Of a stretch of DNA of 64,000 nt, positions 1-9,775 are shown piece after piece. Positions within the stretch are counted from its first letter, which is position 1, and every line of letters starts with the position of its first letter. Below the pieces are notes generated by a model that saw only the letters and a list, made by a program, of their open reading frames with translations, was not told where the DNA came from and searched no databases. Source of the DNA: Jiangella anatolica (lineage in GTDB: Bacteria; Actinomycetota; Actinomycetes; Jiangellales; Jiangellaceae); the NCBI RefSeq assembly GCF_003236295.1, contig NZ_POTW01000008.1, positions 50,973 through 114,972 on the forward strand. The letters are read 5' to 3'. The position numbers and the translations under genes are program-made.

Positions 1-744
1 GTTGTTCGCCGCGAACACGGCGTCCGGCGGCGCGTCGGCGTTGTCGTCCAGCAGCGACGCCATCGCCTCGTAGCCGCCGCGCTCGCGGAAGTCGGCGTGG
101 CGGATCAGCGCCGGGTCGACCGGCCGGCCGGCCGCGCGCAGCGCCTTGCCGTAGCCGTCCAGCCGCTGCGTGGCGGTGCTCAGCCAGCGCGGCCCGCCGA
201 TGCAGGCGATGCGGCGAAACCCCTGCTCGACCAGGTGAGCGGTGCCGAGCTCGGCGCCGTGCTCGTTGTCGACGAGAACGGTGTCGGTGCTCTGCCCGGA
301 CAGCTCGCGGTCGATGACGACCACGGGGCAGTCGGCCCGCAGCAGCAGCTCGACGTCGTCGACGCGGTTCGAGGACGGGGAGATGATCACGCCGGCCATC
401 CGCTCGGCCAGCGCCGCGGCGATGTAGTTGGACTCCTTCTCCGGGTTCTCGTCGCTGTTGCAGAGCACGACGGAGTACCCGGCCGAGAGCGCGACGTCCT
501 CGATGCCGCGGACCATCGAGGTGAAGAACGGGTTCTCGACGTCGGAGACGATCACCGCCCACAGCGTGGTCTGGCTGGTCCGCAGGTTGCGGGCCACGGC
601 GTTGCGCCGGTAGCCGAGCTGCTCGACGGCGTCGGTGACCCGCTCGGCCAGCGCCGGGTCGACCCGCACGTGGCCGTTGAGCACGCGCGACACGGTGGCG
701 GCCGACACCCCGGCCTGCCGGGCGACGTCGTAGATCGTGACCAC
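1..744 (-). CDS. LacI-family transcriptional regulator (C-terminus cut by window edge)
   Basis: The reading frame is open from a GTG at 744 to the window edge, 248 codons of an expected 330 or so. The N-terminus is a LacI helix-turn-helix: it starts VVTIYDVARQAGVSAATVSR, followed by the VLNG hinge-type motif, and then the periplasmic-binding-protein-like sugar sensor (for example NPFFTSMVRGIEDVA and SNRVDDVELLLRADCPVVV). It diverges from the sugar isomerase/kinase pair, with a palindromic site in between, so the likely role is repression of that pair until a sugar or sugar phosphate binds. The GTG was chosen because it immediately precedes the canonical HTH start. Family assignment is secure; the ligand is not known. 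Confidence 0.93.
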   Translation of the reverse strand, partial: MVTIYDVARQAGVSAATVSRVLNGHVRVDPALAERVTDAVEQLGYRRNAVARNLRTSQTTLWAVIVSDVENPFFTSMVRGIEDVALSAGYSVVLCNSDENPEKESNYIAAALAERMAGVIISPSSNRVDDVELLLRADCPVVVIDRELSGQSTDTVLVDNEHGAELGTAHLVEQGFRRIACIGGPRWLSTATQRLDGYGKALRAAGRPVDPALIRHADFRERGGYEAMASLLDDNADAPPDAVFAANN

Positions 745-820
745 CGCACCCCTTCCGTCCGTCGCCGGCCGCCGGCACCCGTGCCGTTGACATCCGCTCC
801 GCCGTCATCCTAGCGTGTCT

Positions 821-837
821 GTGCAATCGATTTCTCG
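821..837. promoter_or_regulatory. Probable LacI-type operator in divergent intergenic region
   Basis: The sequence GTGCAATCGATTTCTCG contains the self-complementary core AATCGATT (825-832). Short palindromes with a central CG are typical operators of LacI-family regulators. It lies 18 bp before the isomerase start and about 77 bp from the divergent lacI start. Seen: the palindrome and its position. Inferred: binding by the adjacent regulator. Confidence 0.5.
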
Positions 838-854
838 ACCTCGAGGGGTGCACC

Positions 855-2264
855 GTGGCACGTATCGGCCTGCTGACGATCTCCGACGGACGCGACTTCG
901 TGCACCGCGACATCGCGGACTGGGCGCGATCGTCGGAGGACGCGATCACCGCCGCGCTGGAGGGCGCCGGCCACGAGGTGGTCCGGGCGCCGGAGCTGGT
1001 GTGGACGAACGAGCTGGCGTCCAGCCAGGCCCGGCTGGTGGCCGAGGCGCGGCCGGACCTGACCATCTTCAACTACTCGGTGTGGGCGTTCCCGCACTTC
1101 TCGATGCTGGCGGCCGACGCGACGCCGGGGCCGCTGGTGCTGCTGTCGAACATCGACCCGGTGCAGCCGGGCATGGTCGGCATGCTGGCCGCCGGCGGTG
1201 CGCTGGACCAGATCGGCCGGGTGCACGGCCGGGTCTGGGGCGACGTCGCGGACCCGGAGACGCTGGGCCGGCTGCTCGTGCACGTCCGGGCGGCGCAGGC
1301 GGTCGGCGGGCTGCGGGGGAGCACGTTCGGCCGGTTCGGCGGCCGCCCGATGGGCATGTACACCGCGGTCGCCAACACCGACCAGTGGCTGTCGACGTTC
1401 GGCGTCGACGTCGAGGAGATCGACCAGTGGGAGATCGTCCGTCGCTCCGAGCTGGTGTCGCCCGCCCGGGCCAAGGAGGGCCGGGAGTGGCTGGAGAAGC
1501 ACGCCAACGTCCACTACGACGGCAAGCAGCTCACCCCGGAGCTGCTGGAGCGGCAGATCCGCTCGTACCACGCGGTGCGTGAGCTGATCGACGAGTGGAA
1601 CCTCGACTTCTCCGGCATCAAGGGCCAGCCGGAGCTGACGACGCACTTCACCACGATGGACATCACCGAGGCGTTCCTCAACGACCCGTACGACTGGGAG
1701 GGCCCGAAGCCGACCCACGTCACCGCGACGGAGTCGGACATGGACGCCGCGCTGACGATGCAGATCCTCAAGCTGATCTCCGGCGACCCGGTGCTCTTCG
1801 CCGACGTGCGGCACTACCACGCCGACCGCGACATCTGGGATCTCGCCAACTCCGGCCAGCACGCCACCTGGTACGCCGCCCGCAGCGACGACCCGGCCGA
1901 GAACCTGCGCCGCGTCCACCTCTACCCGGAGGTGTTCTTCTTCCCGGCCGGCGGCGCGTCCGTACACCACATCGCCGCGCCCGGCGAGATGACCCTGGCC
2001 AGGCTCACCCGGCACAGCGGCCACTACCGCATGCAGGTGGTACGCGGCGCCTTCGAGGACTACGGCGACGAGGTCAACGAGCAGCTCGCGCGGCAGTCGA
2101 CGTTCGAGTGGCCGCACGCGTTCACCCGCATGGACGTCCCGGCCGCCGAGTTCCTGTCCCGGTTCGGCGCCAACCATATCCACGCGGTGCCGGGCGACTA
2201 CCTGGCCGAGCTGGAGCAGGTCTGCCGGCTGCTGGCCGTCGACTACCAGCGGCTGGGCGGCTGA
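855..2264 (+). CDS. L-fucose/L-arabinose isomerase family protein
   Basis: A 469-residue cytoplasmic protein starting MARIGLLTISDGRDFVHRDI. It resembles the fucose/arabinose isomerase fold family, which interconverts aldoses and ketoses with a divalent metal. The length fits the shorter actinobacterial members of the family. It is followed after 3 bp by an FGGY sugar kinase and is divergent from a LacI regulator, a standard layout for a sugar isomerase-kinase catabolic module. No aldolase, epimerase or transporter is present in the window, so the substrate (fucose, arabinose or another pentose or deoxyhexose) cannot be fixed. The GTG start at 855 precedes the first conserved strand; there is no clear strong ribosome binding site. 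Confidence 0.82.
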   Translation: MARIGLLTISDGRDFVHRDIADWARSSEDAITAALEGAGHEVVRAPELVWTNELASSQARLVAEARPDLTIFNYSVWAFPHFSMLAADATPGPLVLLSNIDPVQPGMVGMLAAGGALDQIGRVHGRVWGDVADPETLGRLLVHVRAAQAVGGLRGSTFGRFGGRPMGMYTAVANTDQWLSTFGVDVEEIDQWEIVRRSELVSPARAKEGREWLEKHANVHYDGKQLTPELLERQIRSYHAVRELIDEWNLDFSGIKGQPELTTHFTTMDITEAFLNDPYDWEGPKPTHVTATESDMDAALTMQILKLISGDPVLFADVRHYHADRDIWDLANSGQHATWYAARSDDPAENLRRVHLYPEVFFFPAGGASVHHIAAPGEMTLARLTRHSGHYRMQVVRGAFEDYGDEVNEQLARQSTFEWPHAFTRMDVPAAEFLSRFGANHIHAVPGDYLAELEQVCRLLAVDYQRLGG

Positions 2265-2267
2265 GGC

Positions 2268-3761
2268 GTGGCCGAGTTCGTCCTCGGCATCGACATCGGC
2301 ACGGCCAGCAGCAAGGCGGTCATGGCGTCGCTCGGCGGCGACGTGATCGCGGTCGAGGTGGTCGAGCACGAGACCCAGCGGCCGCGGCCGGGCTGGGTCG
2401 AGCAGGACGCCGACGCCGTCTGGTGGGCCGACGTGTGCGCGCTGAGCCGGCGCATGACGACGCGGTTCCCGGCCGCGTCGATCGGCGCGGTGTGCGTCAG
2501 CGGCATCGGGCCGACGGCGCTGGTGGCCGGTGCGGACGGGGCGCCGCTGCGGCCGGCCGTCCTGTACGGCGTCGACACCCGCGCAGTCGGGCAGGCGGCG
2601 GCGTTGTCGTCACTGCTCGGCGAGGACGAGGTGCTGGCGCGGTGCGGGTCGCGGCTGTCGTCGCAGTCGGCCGGGCCGAAGCTGGCCTGGATCCGCGAGA
2701 ACGAGCCGGACGTGTGGGCCCGCACCCGCTACTTCTTCATGGCCAACGGCTACGTCGTGTACCGGCTGACCGGCGAGTACGTGCTGGACCACCACTCGGC
2801 GAACCAGGCGCAGCCGCTGTACGACCGGGTCCGCGGCGAGTGGATCCCGGAGTGGGCCGACGCCGTCGCACCCGGGCTGGCGCTGCCGTCGCTGCGCTGG
2901 CCGACGGACATCGCGGGTGAGGTGACGGCGGAGGCGGCGGCCGCGACCGGGCTGCGCGAGGGCACGCCGGTCGCCGTCGGCACCATCGACGCGTGGGCCG
3001 AGGCCGAGAGCGTCGACGTCCGGCGGCCCGGCGACGTGATGATCATGTACGGGTCGACGATGTTCTTCATCGCCGTGACGTCGTCGCCGGTGGCGCATCC
3101 GCAGCTGTGGGGCACCGTGGGCCAGCATCCGGGCCTGCACACGCTGGCCGGCGGGATGGCCAGTTCCGGGTCGATCACCGGCTGGTTCCGCGACCTGACC
3201 GGCGGCCGGCCGTACCCCGAGCTGCTGGCCGAGGCGGCCGCCGTCCCGGCCGGGTCGGACGGGCTGCTGGCGCTGCCCTACTTCGACGGCGAGCGGACCC
3301 CGTTCGCCGACCCGGACGCCCGCGGCGTGCTGGCCGGGCTGTCGCTGCGGCACGGCGCCGGGCACGTCTACCGGGCGCTGCTCGAGGCGACCGCGTTCGG
3401 CGTGCGGCACAACCTGGCCGAGTTCGCCGCCGCCGGCGTCGAGGCCGAGCGGGTGGTCGCGGTCGGCGGCGGGACTCAGGGCGACCTGTGGACCGGCATC
3501 GTCAGCAGCGCCGCCGGGGTGACGCAGGAGGTCCCGGCGGTGACGGTCGGCGCGGCCTACGGCGACGCGAAGTTCGCCGCGGTGGCGATCGGCGCGGCCG
3601 CCCGGGACGACGCGTGGAACGGCGGCGGCGTGACGGTCGCGCCCGACCCGGCCGACGCCGCCGTGTACGACCGGCTGTTCCCGCTCTACCGCGAGCTGCA
3701 CGAGCGAACGGTGGAGGTGCAGCACGTCCTCGCCCGCGGCGGTGTCGGTGGCGGCGGTTAG
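2268..3761 (+). CDS. FGGY-family carbohydrate kinase (xylulokinase-like)
   Basis: A 497-residue protein with the N-terminal FGGY ATPase signature LGIDIGTASSKAVM at about residues 5-18 and the C-terminal nucleotide-binding element VVAVGGGTQGDLW at about 395-408. The length is typical of xylulokinase-type kinases (about 490-510). It should phosphorylate the ketose made by the upstream isomerase. The GTG start lies 3 bp after the isomerase stop, which implies translational coupling. Exact substrate specificity within FGGY kinases (xylulose, ribulose, fuculose) cannot be read from motifs alone. Confidence 0.88.
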   Translation: MAEFVLGIDIGTASSKAVMASLGGDVIAVEVVEHETQRPRPGWVEQDADAVWWADVCALSRRMTTRFPAASIGAVCVSGIGPTALVAGADGAPLRPAVLYGVDTRAVGQAAALSSLLGEDEVLARCGSRLSSQSAGPKLAWIRENEPDVWARTRYFFMANGYVVYRLTGEYVLDHHSANQAQPLYDRVRGEWIPEWADAVAPGLALPSLRWPTDIAGEVTAEAAAATGLREGTPVAVGTIDAWAEAESVDVRRPGDVMIMYGSTMFFIAVTSSPVAHPQLWGTVGQHPGLHTLAGGMASSGSITGWFRDLTGGRPYPELLAEAAAVPAGSDGLLALPYFDGERTPFADPDARGVLAGLSLRHGAGHVYRALLEATAFGVRHNLAEFAAAGVEAERVVAVGGGTQGDLWTGIVSSAAGVTQEVPAVTVGAAYGDAKFAAVAIGAAARDDAWNGGGVTVAPDPADAAVYDRLFPLYRELHERTVEVQHVLARGGVGGGG

Positions 3762-3770
3762 CCTCGGCGG

Positions 3771-4187
3771 ATGGTGTACCACGACGACGACGTCCCCGAC
3801 GAGATCGTCGAGCCGCTGCGCGAGATCTGCATGGGCCTGCCCGACGCGTACGAGGAGCTGGCCTGGGTCGGGACGCGGTGGCGGGTGCGCGGGCGTACGT
3901 TCGCGCACGTCCTCACCGTCGATCCCGACCACCACGCCGCCTACACCCGCGCCGCCGGCGGCGTCGACCAGCCGGTGCCGCTGCTCACGTTCCGCGCGCC
4001 GCCGGAGGAGCTGGCCGCGCTGGTCGCCGCCGGCCCGCCGTACTTCCGCGGCAGCTGGGGCCGCGACGTCGTCGTGCTGGTGCTGCCCGACGAGATCGAC
4101 TGGGCCGAGATCGCCGAGCTGATGACCGAGAGCTACTGCCTGCTGGCGCCGAAGAAACTGGTGGCGCGGGTCCGCGATCCCTCGTGA
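3771..4187 (+). CDS. MmcQ/YjbR family protein
   Basis: A 138-residue protein starting MVYHDDDVPDEIVEPLREIC, with the family pattern of an early GLPDAYEE helix and a C-terminal DEIDWAEIAELMTESYCLLA followed by PKKL. YjbR proteins have a CyaY-like fold and are loosely called DNA-binding, but no biochemical role is established. It follows the kinase gene by 9 bp and precedes an SDR by 10 bp, so it may be co-transcribed with both. Its functional link to sugar catabolism is unclear. Confidence 0.8.
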   Translation: MVYHDDDVPDEIVEPLREICMGLPDAYEELAWVGTRWRVRGRTFAHVLTVDPDHHAAYTRAAGGVDQPVPLLTFRAPPEELAALVAAGPPYFRGSWGRDVVVLVLPDEIDWAEIAELMTESYCLLAPKKLVARVRDPS

Positions 4188-4197
4188 GGATGGCGGC

Positions 4198-4998
4198 ATG
4201 ACGAATCCCCACCACGTCGCCGTCGTCACCGGAGCCAACGCGGGCATCGGCGCCGCCACCGCGGTCGCCCTCGGCCGGCGCGGGGTGGACGTGCTCGTGG
4301 CGTTCTTCCGCCCGGGCGACGCCGACGGACAGGAGGACGCGTACAACGCGGCCCGCCGCGGCGACGGCACGGACGTCGTGGCCGCGATCGAGGCGTCCGG
4401 CGCCCGCGCGCACGCCGTCGAGGCCGACCTCACCGACCCGGAAGCGCCGGAACGGCTGTTCGACGAGGCCGAGCGGCATCTCGGCCCGGTCGACATCCTC
4501 GTCAACAACGCCAGCGGCTGGGTCCAGGACACCTTCACCCCGGCCTCGGCCGACCGGTTCGGCCGGCCGATGACGCAGGTCACCGAGGCCACGTTCCGGC
4601 AGCAGTTCGGCGTCGACGCGATGGCGCCGGCGCTGCTCATCGCGGAGTTCGCCCGCCGCCACGTCGCCCGCGGCGGCGACTGGGGCCGCATCGTCGGGCT
4701 GACGTCGGGCGGCCAGCACGGCTTCCCCGAGGAGGTGTCCTACGGCGCGGCCAAGGCGGCCCAGGAGAACTACACGATGTCCGCGTCGGTCGAGCTGGCG
4801 GCCTACGGCGTCACCGCCAACATCGTCTACCCGCCGGTCACCGACACGGGCTGGGTCACCGACGAGGTCCGCGCCGCCGTCGCCGCCAGCCGCGAACTCA
4901 CCCACGTCGCCACCCCCGAGGAGGTCGCCGAGGTGATCGCGTGGGTCGTCTCCGACGAGGCGAAGCTGCTCACGGGCAGCGTCGTGCGGCTGCGATGA
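4198..4998 (+). CDS. SDR-family NAD(P)-dependent oxidoreductase
   Basis: A 266-residue Rossmann-fold enzyme. The cofactor loop TGANAGIG is at about residues 11-18, LVNNASG near 100-107, and the catalytic Ser and YxxxK are seen in LTSGG and YGAAKAA at about 160-185. These are the hallmarks of classical short-chain dehydrogenases, usually acting on an alcohol or ketone with NAD(H) or NADP(H). The substrate cannot be predicted. It starts 10 bp after the YjbR gene and ends 3 bp before the convergent siderophore-interacting protein gene. Confidence 0.87.
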   Translation: MTNPHHVAVVTGANAGIGAATAVALGRRGVDVLVAFFRPGDADGQEDAYNAARRGDGTDVVAAIEASGARAHAVEADLTDPEAPERLFDEAERHLGPVDILVNNASGWVQDTFTPASADRFGRPMTQVTEATFRQQFGVDAMAPALLIAEFARRHVARGGDWGRIVGLTSGGQHGFPEEVSYGAAKAAQENYTMSASVELAAYGVTANIVYPPVTDTGWVTDEVRAAVAASRELTHVATPEEVAEVIAWVVSDEAKLLTGSVVRLR

Positions 4999-5001
4999 CG
5001 C

Positions 5002-5955
5002 TCAGTTCTCCGAGCGGCCGGCCCGCCAATAGCCCATGAACGAGACCGCGCCCTTGTCGATGCCGCGCTCGCGGACCAGGTGCCGGCGGATGGTCTTGAC
5101 GGCGCCGGCCTCGCCCGCGATCCACGCGTAGGCGCTGCTGCCGGCCGCCGCGGCGACCTCCCACAGCACCTCGAGGTCGATGTCGACGGTGTCGACGGCG
5201 CTGGCGTCCAGCTCGGCGGCCCGGGCGCCGCGGCCGAACTCGGCCGCGCACACCGCGTCGACCAGCAGTTCGCCGTTGGCCGTCACGGTGCCGTCCGGGC
5301 GGCGGCGGGACAGCCAGGTGATCTCGGCCTGGTCCGGCGCCAGCATCGGCAGCGCGTCGCGGTTGTCGGGGACCTCCAGGAACACCTGGATCCGTGCGCC
5401 GGGATCGAGCGTGCCCCTCAGCCGCTCGAGGATTCCGCACACGGCCGGGACCGCGGTCTCGTCGCCGGCGATCAGCACGTCGCGGACGTCGATCGGCGGG
5501 CTCCACTCGTGGCCCTGGCAGTCCGCGCCGTAGAGCCGGTTCGGCCCGATCAGCGCGACCTCCTGGCCGATCGTCGCGCGGACCGCCCACGCCGAGGCCG
5601 GGCCGGCGTCGCCGTGCAGGGCGAAGTCGACGTCCACCTCGCGCTGCGCCGGCCGGACCGCGCGGATCGTGTAGGTGCGCAGCGTGCCGCGCACGTCCGG
5701 GTCCATCGCCCGGTACCGCGCGAACCAGTCGCCGTCGCCGGCGTCGGGCAGACCGTGCCCGGGCCGCGGCAGGTAGAGCTTGATGCGCTGATCAGGGCCG
5801 TCGTGACCGAACTCGTCGAGGTCGCCGCCGGTGAACGTGATGCGCAGGAAGGACGGCGTGAGCTGCTGGACGCGCGCCACGGTCACCCGGAACGGGCGCC
5901 AGGCCGGCACGTCGGCGGCGCGCCGGACGGCACGCTCGGTGGTCGCGGTGGTCAT
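5002..5955 (-). CDS. Siderophore-interacting protein (FAD-dependent ferric-siderophore reductase)
   Basis: A 317-residue protein of the SIP/ViuB family. The N-terminal FAD-binding barrel includes FLRITFTGGDLDEF and the RTYTIRAV flavin motif; the C-terminal NAD(P)H-binding domain includes VLIAGDETAVPAVCGILE and the terminal SFMGYWRAG, which matches the family's conserved YWR(x)G end. It likely reduces imported ferric siderophores to release iron in the cytoplasm. A 24-bp iron-box-like inverted repeat sits immediately upstream, in line with iron-dependent repression. No siderophore synthesis or uptake gene is adjacent. Confidence 0.92.
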   Translation of the reverse strand: MTTATTERAVRRAADVPAWRPFRVTVARVQQLTPSFLRITFTGGDLDEFGHDGPDQRIKLYLPRPGHGLPDAGDGDWFARYRAMDPDVRGTLRTYTIRAVRPAQREVDVDFALHGDAGPASAWAVRATIGQEVALIGPNRLYGADCQGHEWSPPIDVRDVLIAGDETAVPAVCGILERLRGTLDPGARIQVFLEVPDNRDALPMLAPDQAEITWLSRRRPDGTVTANGELLVDAVCAAEFGRGARAAELDASAVDTVDIDLEVLWEVAAAAGSSAYAWIAGEAGAVKTIRRHLVRERGIDKGAVSFMGYWRAGRSEN

Positions 5956-5977
5956 CGAGTCCCCGTGTGAAGAATGC

Positions 5978-6001
5978 TTAGCCTTACTTAGGGGAGGCTA
6001 A
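5978..6001. promoter_or_regulatory. Iron-box-like operator (IdeR/DmdR type)
   Basis: TTAGCCT (5978-5984) is the exact reverse complement of AGGCTAA (5995-6001), spaced by 10 bp. This resembles the actinobacterial iron box, whose half site is TTAGGNNAG-like and is bound by the iron repressors IdeR and DmdR1. It begins 23 bp upstream of the siderophore-interacting protein start codon, so Fe(II)-repressor binding would block transcription. It also lies 59 bp upstream of the divergent acetyltransferase gene. Confidence 0.6.
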
Positions 6002-6059
6002 CCGATGGGTTCCTTGATCGCACCCCCGACCCCGCGATCAGTCTCGTTACCCTGAGTCG

Positions 6060-6806
6060 GTGCTGACGTCCGCGCTCGTGGAGCTGCCCGATTACGCCAC
6101 GCTCGTCGAGCGCAGTGGCGGCCACCCGTTCGCCCGCTGGCACCACTCGCCGGCGGACTTCGAGCGGGCCTGGGCGTTCGGCGACGCGACCGGCTGGACG
6201 GTGACGGGTCGGTACGGGCCCGTGCTGGTGGCGCTCGGCGCCGGCGCCGACGCGGGCCGGCTGGTGACGCTGGCGCTGTCCGGCCTGCCGTCGGTGGCAC
6301 GCGTCGTCATGACGGCGGCCGCGCTGCCGCACGTCGAGGCGCCGCTCGGCGACGGGGACGACTGGGACTGGTTCTGGACGACGTCGGCGCCGCCGCCGCG
6401 GCCGGGCGAGGCCGCCGTCGCCGCGCTGGGGCTGTCGGACCACGAAGAGCTGGCCGCCCTGCTCCACGCGTCCTCGCCGCGGACGTCGGCCCAGGCCGAT
6501 GACCCGACGGTGCGGACGTGGCTCGGCCTGCGCGACCCGTCCGGCGCACTCGTGGCGTGCGCCGCGGAGCACGAGCAGGCGCCGGGCGTCCGCCACCTGC
6601 GGGCGATCGCCACCCACCCCTCCCACCGCGGCCGTGGCTACGGCGCCGACGTCACGGCCGCCGCCACGCGCGCCGGACTGGCGAGCGCCGGCGCGCACGC
6701 CGTCACCCTCGGCATGTACGCCGACAACCACGTCGCCCGCCGCCTCTACGAGCGTCTCGGCTTCACCGTCGGCCAGGCGTTCGCCACCCGCGCCGTCGCC
6801 CGCTGA
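6060..6806 (+). CDS. GNAT-family N-acetyltransferase
   Basis: A 248-residue protein with a C-terminal GNAT domain. The acetyl-CoA pyrophosphate-binding element is seen as THPSHRGRGYGADVTAAA (about residues 188-205), and the last strand as ARRLYERLGFTV. The N-terminal 110 residues are less conserved and probably form a second degenerate GNAT-like lobe. The GTG start gives the first plausible codon after the intergenic region. The acceptor substrate is unknown; the divergent iron-regulated gene need not be functionally related. Confidence 0.85.
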   Translation: MLTSALVELPDYATLVERSGGHPFARWHHSPADFERAWAFGDATGWTVTGRYGPVLVALGAGADAGRLVTLALSGLPSVARVVMTAAALPHVEAPLGDGDDWDWFWTTSAPPPRPGEAAVAALGLSDHEELAALLHASSPRTSAQADDPTVRTWLGLRDPSGALVACAAEHEQAPGVRHLRAIATHPSHRGRGYGADVTAAATRAGLASAGAHAVTLGMYADNHVARRLYERLGFTVGQAFATRAVAR

Positions 6807-6866
6807 CCCGCGACTGGTCATCGGACGGTCACGTCCGGTTCGCCCGGCGACCCTAGCGTCGCCGGC

Positions 6867-7748
6867 ATGAGGACCCGTGCGCTCCCGATCGCGCGCCGCA
6901 CCATCGCCGCCGTCGCCGTCCTGGCCGCGACCGCCGCCACCACGTCCGCGCAGGCCGGCCCGCTGGACCGGCGCATCACGCCGACCGCCGTCGTGCCGCG
7001 GCCGATCGTCGTCGACGTCGCGCCGGCCGAGCTGACGTACTCCCGGCAGGCCCGATCAGAGTGGCAGTTGACGCAGTTCGACCGCGCTGGGAACGCGATC
7101 CTGGCCACCCACGTGCCGAGCGGCATCTCGCTCGCGATCGACTACGACGACCCCGCCGACGACCGGCACGCCGCCGGCATCGCACCCGACACCGGATGCG
7201 GCCCGATGGAGGGCCGGTTCTGGGGCTCGACGACGCCGCTGCTCTACCCGATCCTCGAGCCGGACACCCACGTCATCGAGGACGTGACGATCGCGATGGA
7301 CGGCGCCGAGATCCGGGTGCGGATGGCCGGCGGCGCCTACGACCTGGTCGAGCCGGGCGCCGGCGCCGAGCCGCTGTACATGGACGCGACCTTCACCGTC
7401 GAGGACGGCCGGCTGCGGGCGCACACGACCGGCCTGCACTACGTCCTGCCGTCCAAGGACCCGGCGACGACCGTCGGCCTGACGCTGGCCGATGGCTCGA
7501 GGGTCACCCGTACGTTCACGATGGCCAGCCCGACCGGCCGCGAGTACGTCGACGACGTCCGCCGGGTCGACGTGTCCGACGGCCGCTACGGCGACTTCTC
7601 CTGGACGACTGATATCCAGCGGCTGCAGTTCGACCTCAACACGAACCCGCTGCTGGACGTGTTCGAGATCGACGCCGACCACACGCTGAAGGACCGCGGC
7701 CAGCGCGTCGTGACCAACGACTTCACGTTCGCGCCGGCCTGCGGCTGA
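6867..7748 (+). CDS. Secreted protein of unknown function
   Basis: A 293-residue protein with a clear Sec signal peptide: a basic start (MRTRALPIARR), a hydrophobic Ala/Val core and a likely cleavage after TSAQA near residue 31. The mature part is soluble, acidic and rich in beta-type segments, with two Cys (DTGCGPMEG near 110 and the terminal FAPACG) that could form a disulfide. I do not recognise a family. It ends 3 bp before the stop of the convergent galM gene. There is no sign of a lipobox or membrane anchor. Confidence 0.75.
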   Translation: MRTRALPIARRTIAAVAVLAATAATTSAQAGPLDRRITPTAVVPRPIVVDVAPAELTYSRQARSEWQLTQFDRAGNAILATHVPSGISLAIDYDDPADDRHAAGIAPDTGCGPMEGRFWGSTTPLLYPILEPDTHVIEDVTIAMDGAEIRVRMAGGAYDLVEPGAGAEPLYMDATFTVEDGRLRAHTTGLHYVLPSKDPATTVGLTLADGSRVTRTFTMASPTGREYVDDVRRVDVSDGRYGDFSWTTDIQRLQFDLNTNPLLDVFEIDADHTLKDRGQRVVTNDFTFAPACG

Positions 7749-7751
7749 TCG

Positions 7752-8659
7752 TCAGAGCGCCGCGATCGTCCAGGTGGTCGCGTGCTGCTGGCCGGGCGCC
7801 AGCACGATCAGGTCGGTGCCGGAGTTGAACGCGTCGGGCGGGCAGGTCATCGGCTCGACCGCGAGGCCGATGCGGTGACCGGGCTCGCCGGGCCGGTCGG
7901 CGGTGTGGATCTGCACCCACGGGCACTCCGCGGCCGTCCACGAGCAGACGACGCCGCCGCCGTCGGCCGCGCGCACGTTCACCCGCGCGACGCCGTCGTC
8001 GCCGGCCGTCAGCGCGGTGAAGGCGTGGTCGATGAAGATGTCGCCCAGCGGCCGCGGGGTGCGGAAGTCGAACCCGGCCGACTCGACCTTGTCGACCGAC
8101 ACCGGCAGCAGCCGGTCGTCGGTGACCTCGAGGTACTCCGCGGCGGGCAGCTCCAGCGACCAGTCGTCGACCCGGCCGGCGCCGGCGACGAGGTACGGGT
8201 GCGGCGCGGTGCCGTAGGGCGCGGGCGCGTCGCCGGTGTTCGTGGCCGCGACGGTCCAGTGCAGGCCGGCGTCGTCGAGCTCGTAGCGCACCCGCAGGTC
8301 CAGCGCGTGCGGGTAGCCGCTGAACGGCACCAGCGAATGAACGAGCTCGACGGTGGAGTCCGACTGCGCCGCGACCTCCCAGCGGACCCAGGCGACCAGG
8401 CCGTGCAGCGCGTTGCCGCGGGCCGGCTCGGTGAGCGGCAGCTGCCACTCCTGGCCGCCGAACGTGTAGCGGCCGTCGGCGATCCGGTTCGGCCACGGGG
8501 CCAGCACCGCGCCGCGGAAGTTGGGCCGGATCTCGTCGGCGTCGAAGCCGGCCACCAGCGGCCGGCCGTCGTGGCGCAGCTCGCGCAGGGTGGCGCCGAC
8601 CTCGGTGACGACGGCGGTGTAGCGGCCGTGCGACAGCTCGACCTGGAATCCGCTGGGGA

Positions 8660-8663
<4 letters not shown>
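7752..8663 (-). CDS. galM: Aldose 1-epimerase (galactose mutarotase)
   Basis: A 303-residue enzyme interconverting alpha and beta anomers of galactose or glucose. It shows APWPNRIADGRYTF, HGLVAWVRW and TAPHPYLV, the family's sugar-contact segments with conserved His; a Glu in the C-terminal part is the usual catalytic base. The GTG start at 8663 overlaps the galK stop in a GTGA motif, so translation is probably coupled. A longer in-frame extension reaching into galK exists but is out of frame with galK, and the VIPSGFQVELSHG start is the sensible one. It is the last gene of the galactose operon. Confidence 0.92.

Positions 8664-9753
<1,090 letters not shown>

Positions 9754-9775
<22 letters not shown>

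Noticed and set aside
810..2369. A 519-codon open frame antisense to the isomerase gene
   Set aside because: It is an artefact of the GC3-rich code on the opposite strand. Its translation is low-complexity, rich in Arg, Val and His, and it lacks any family motif, while the + strand gene is convincing.
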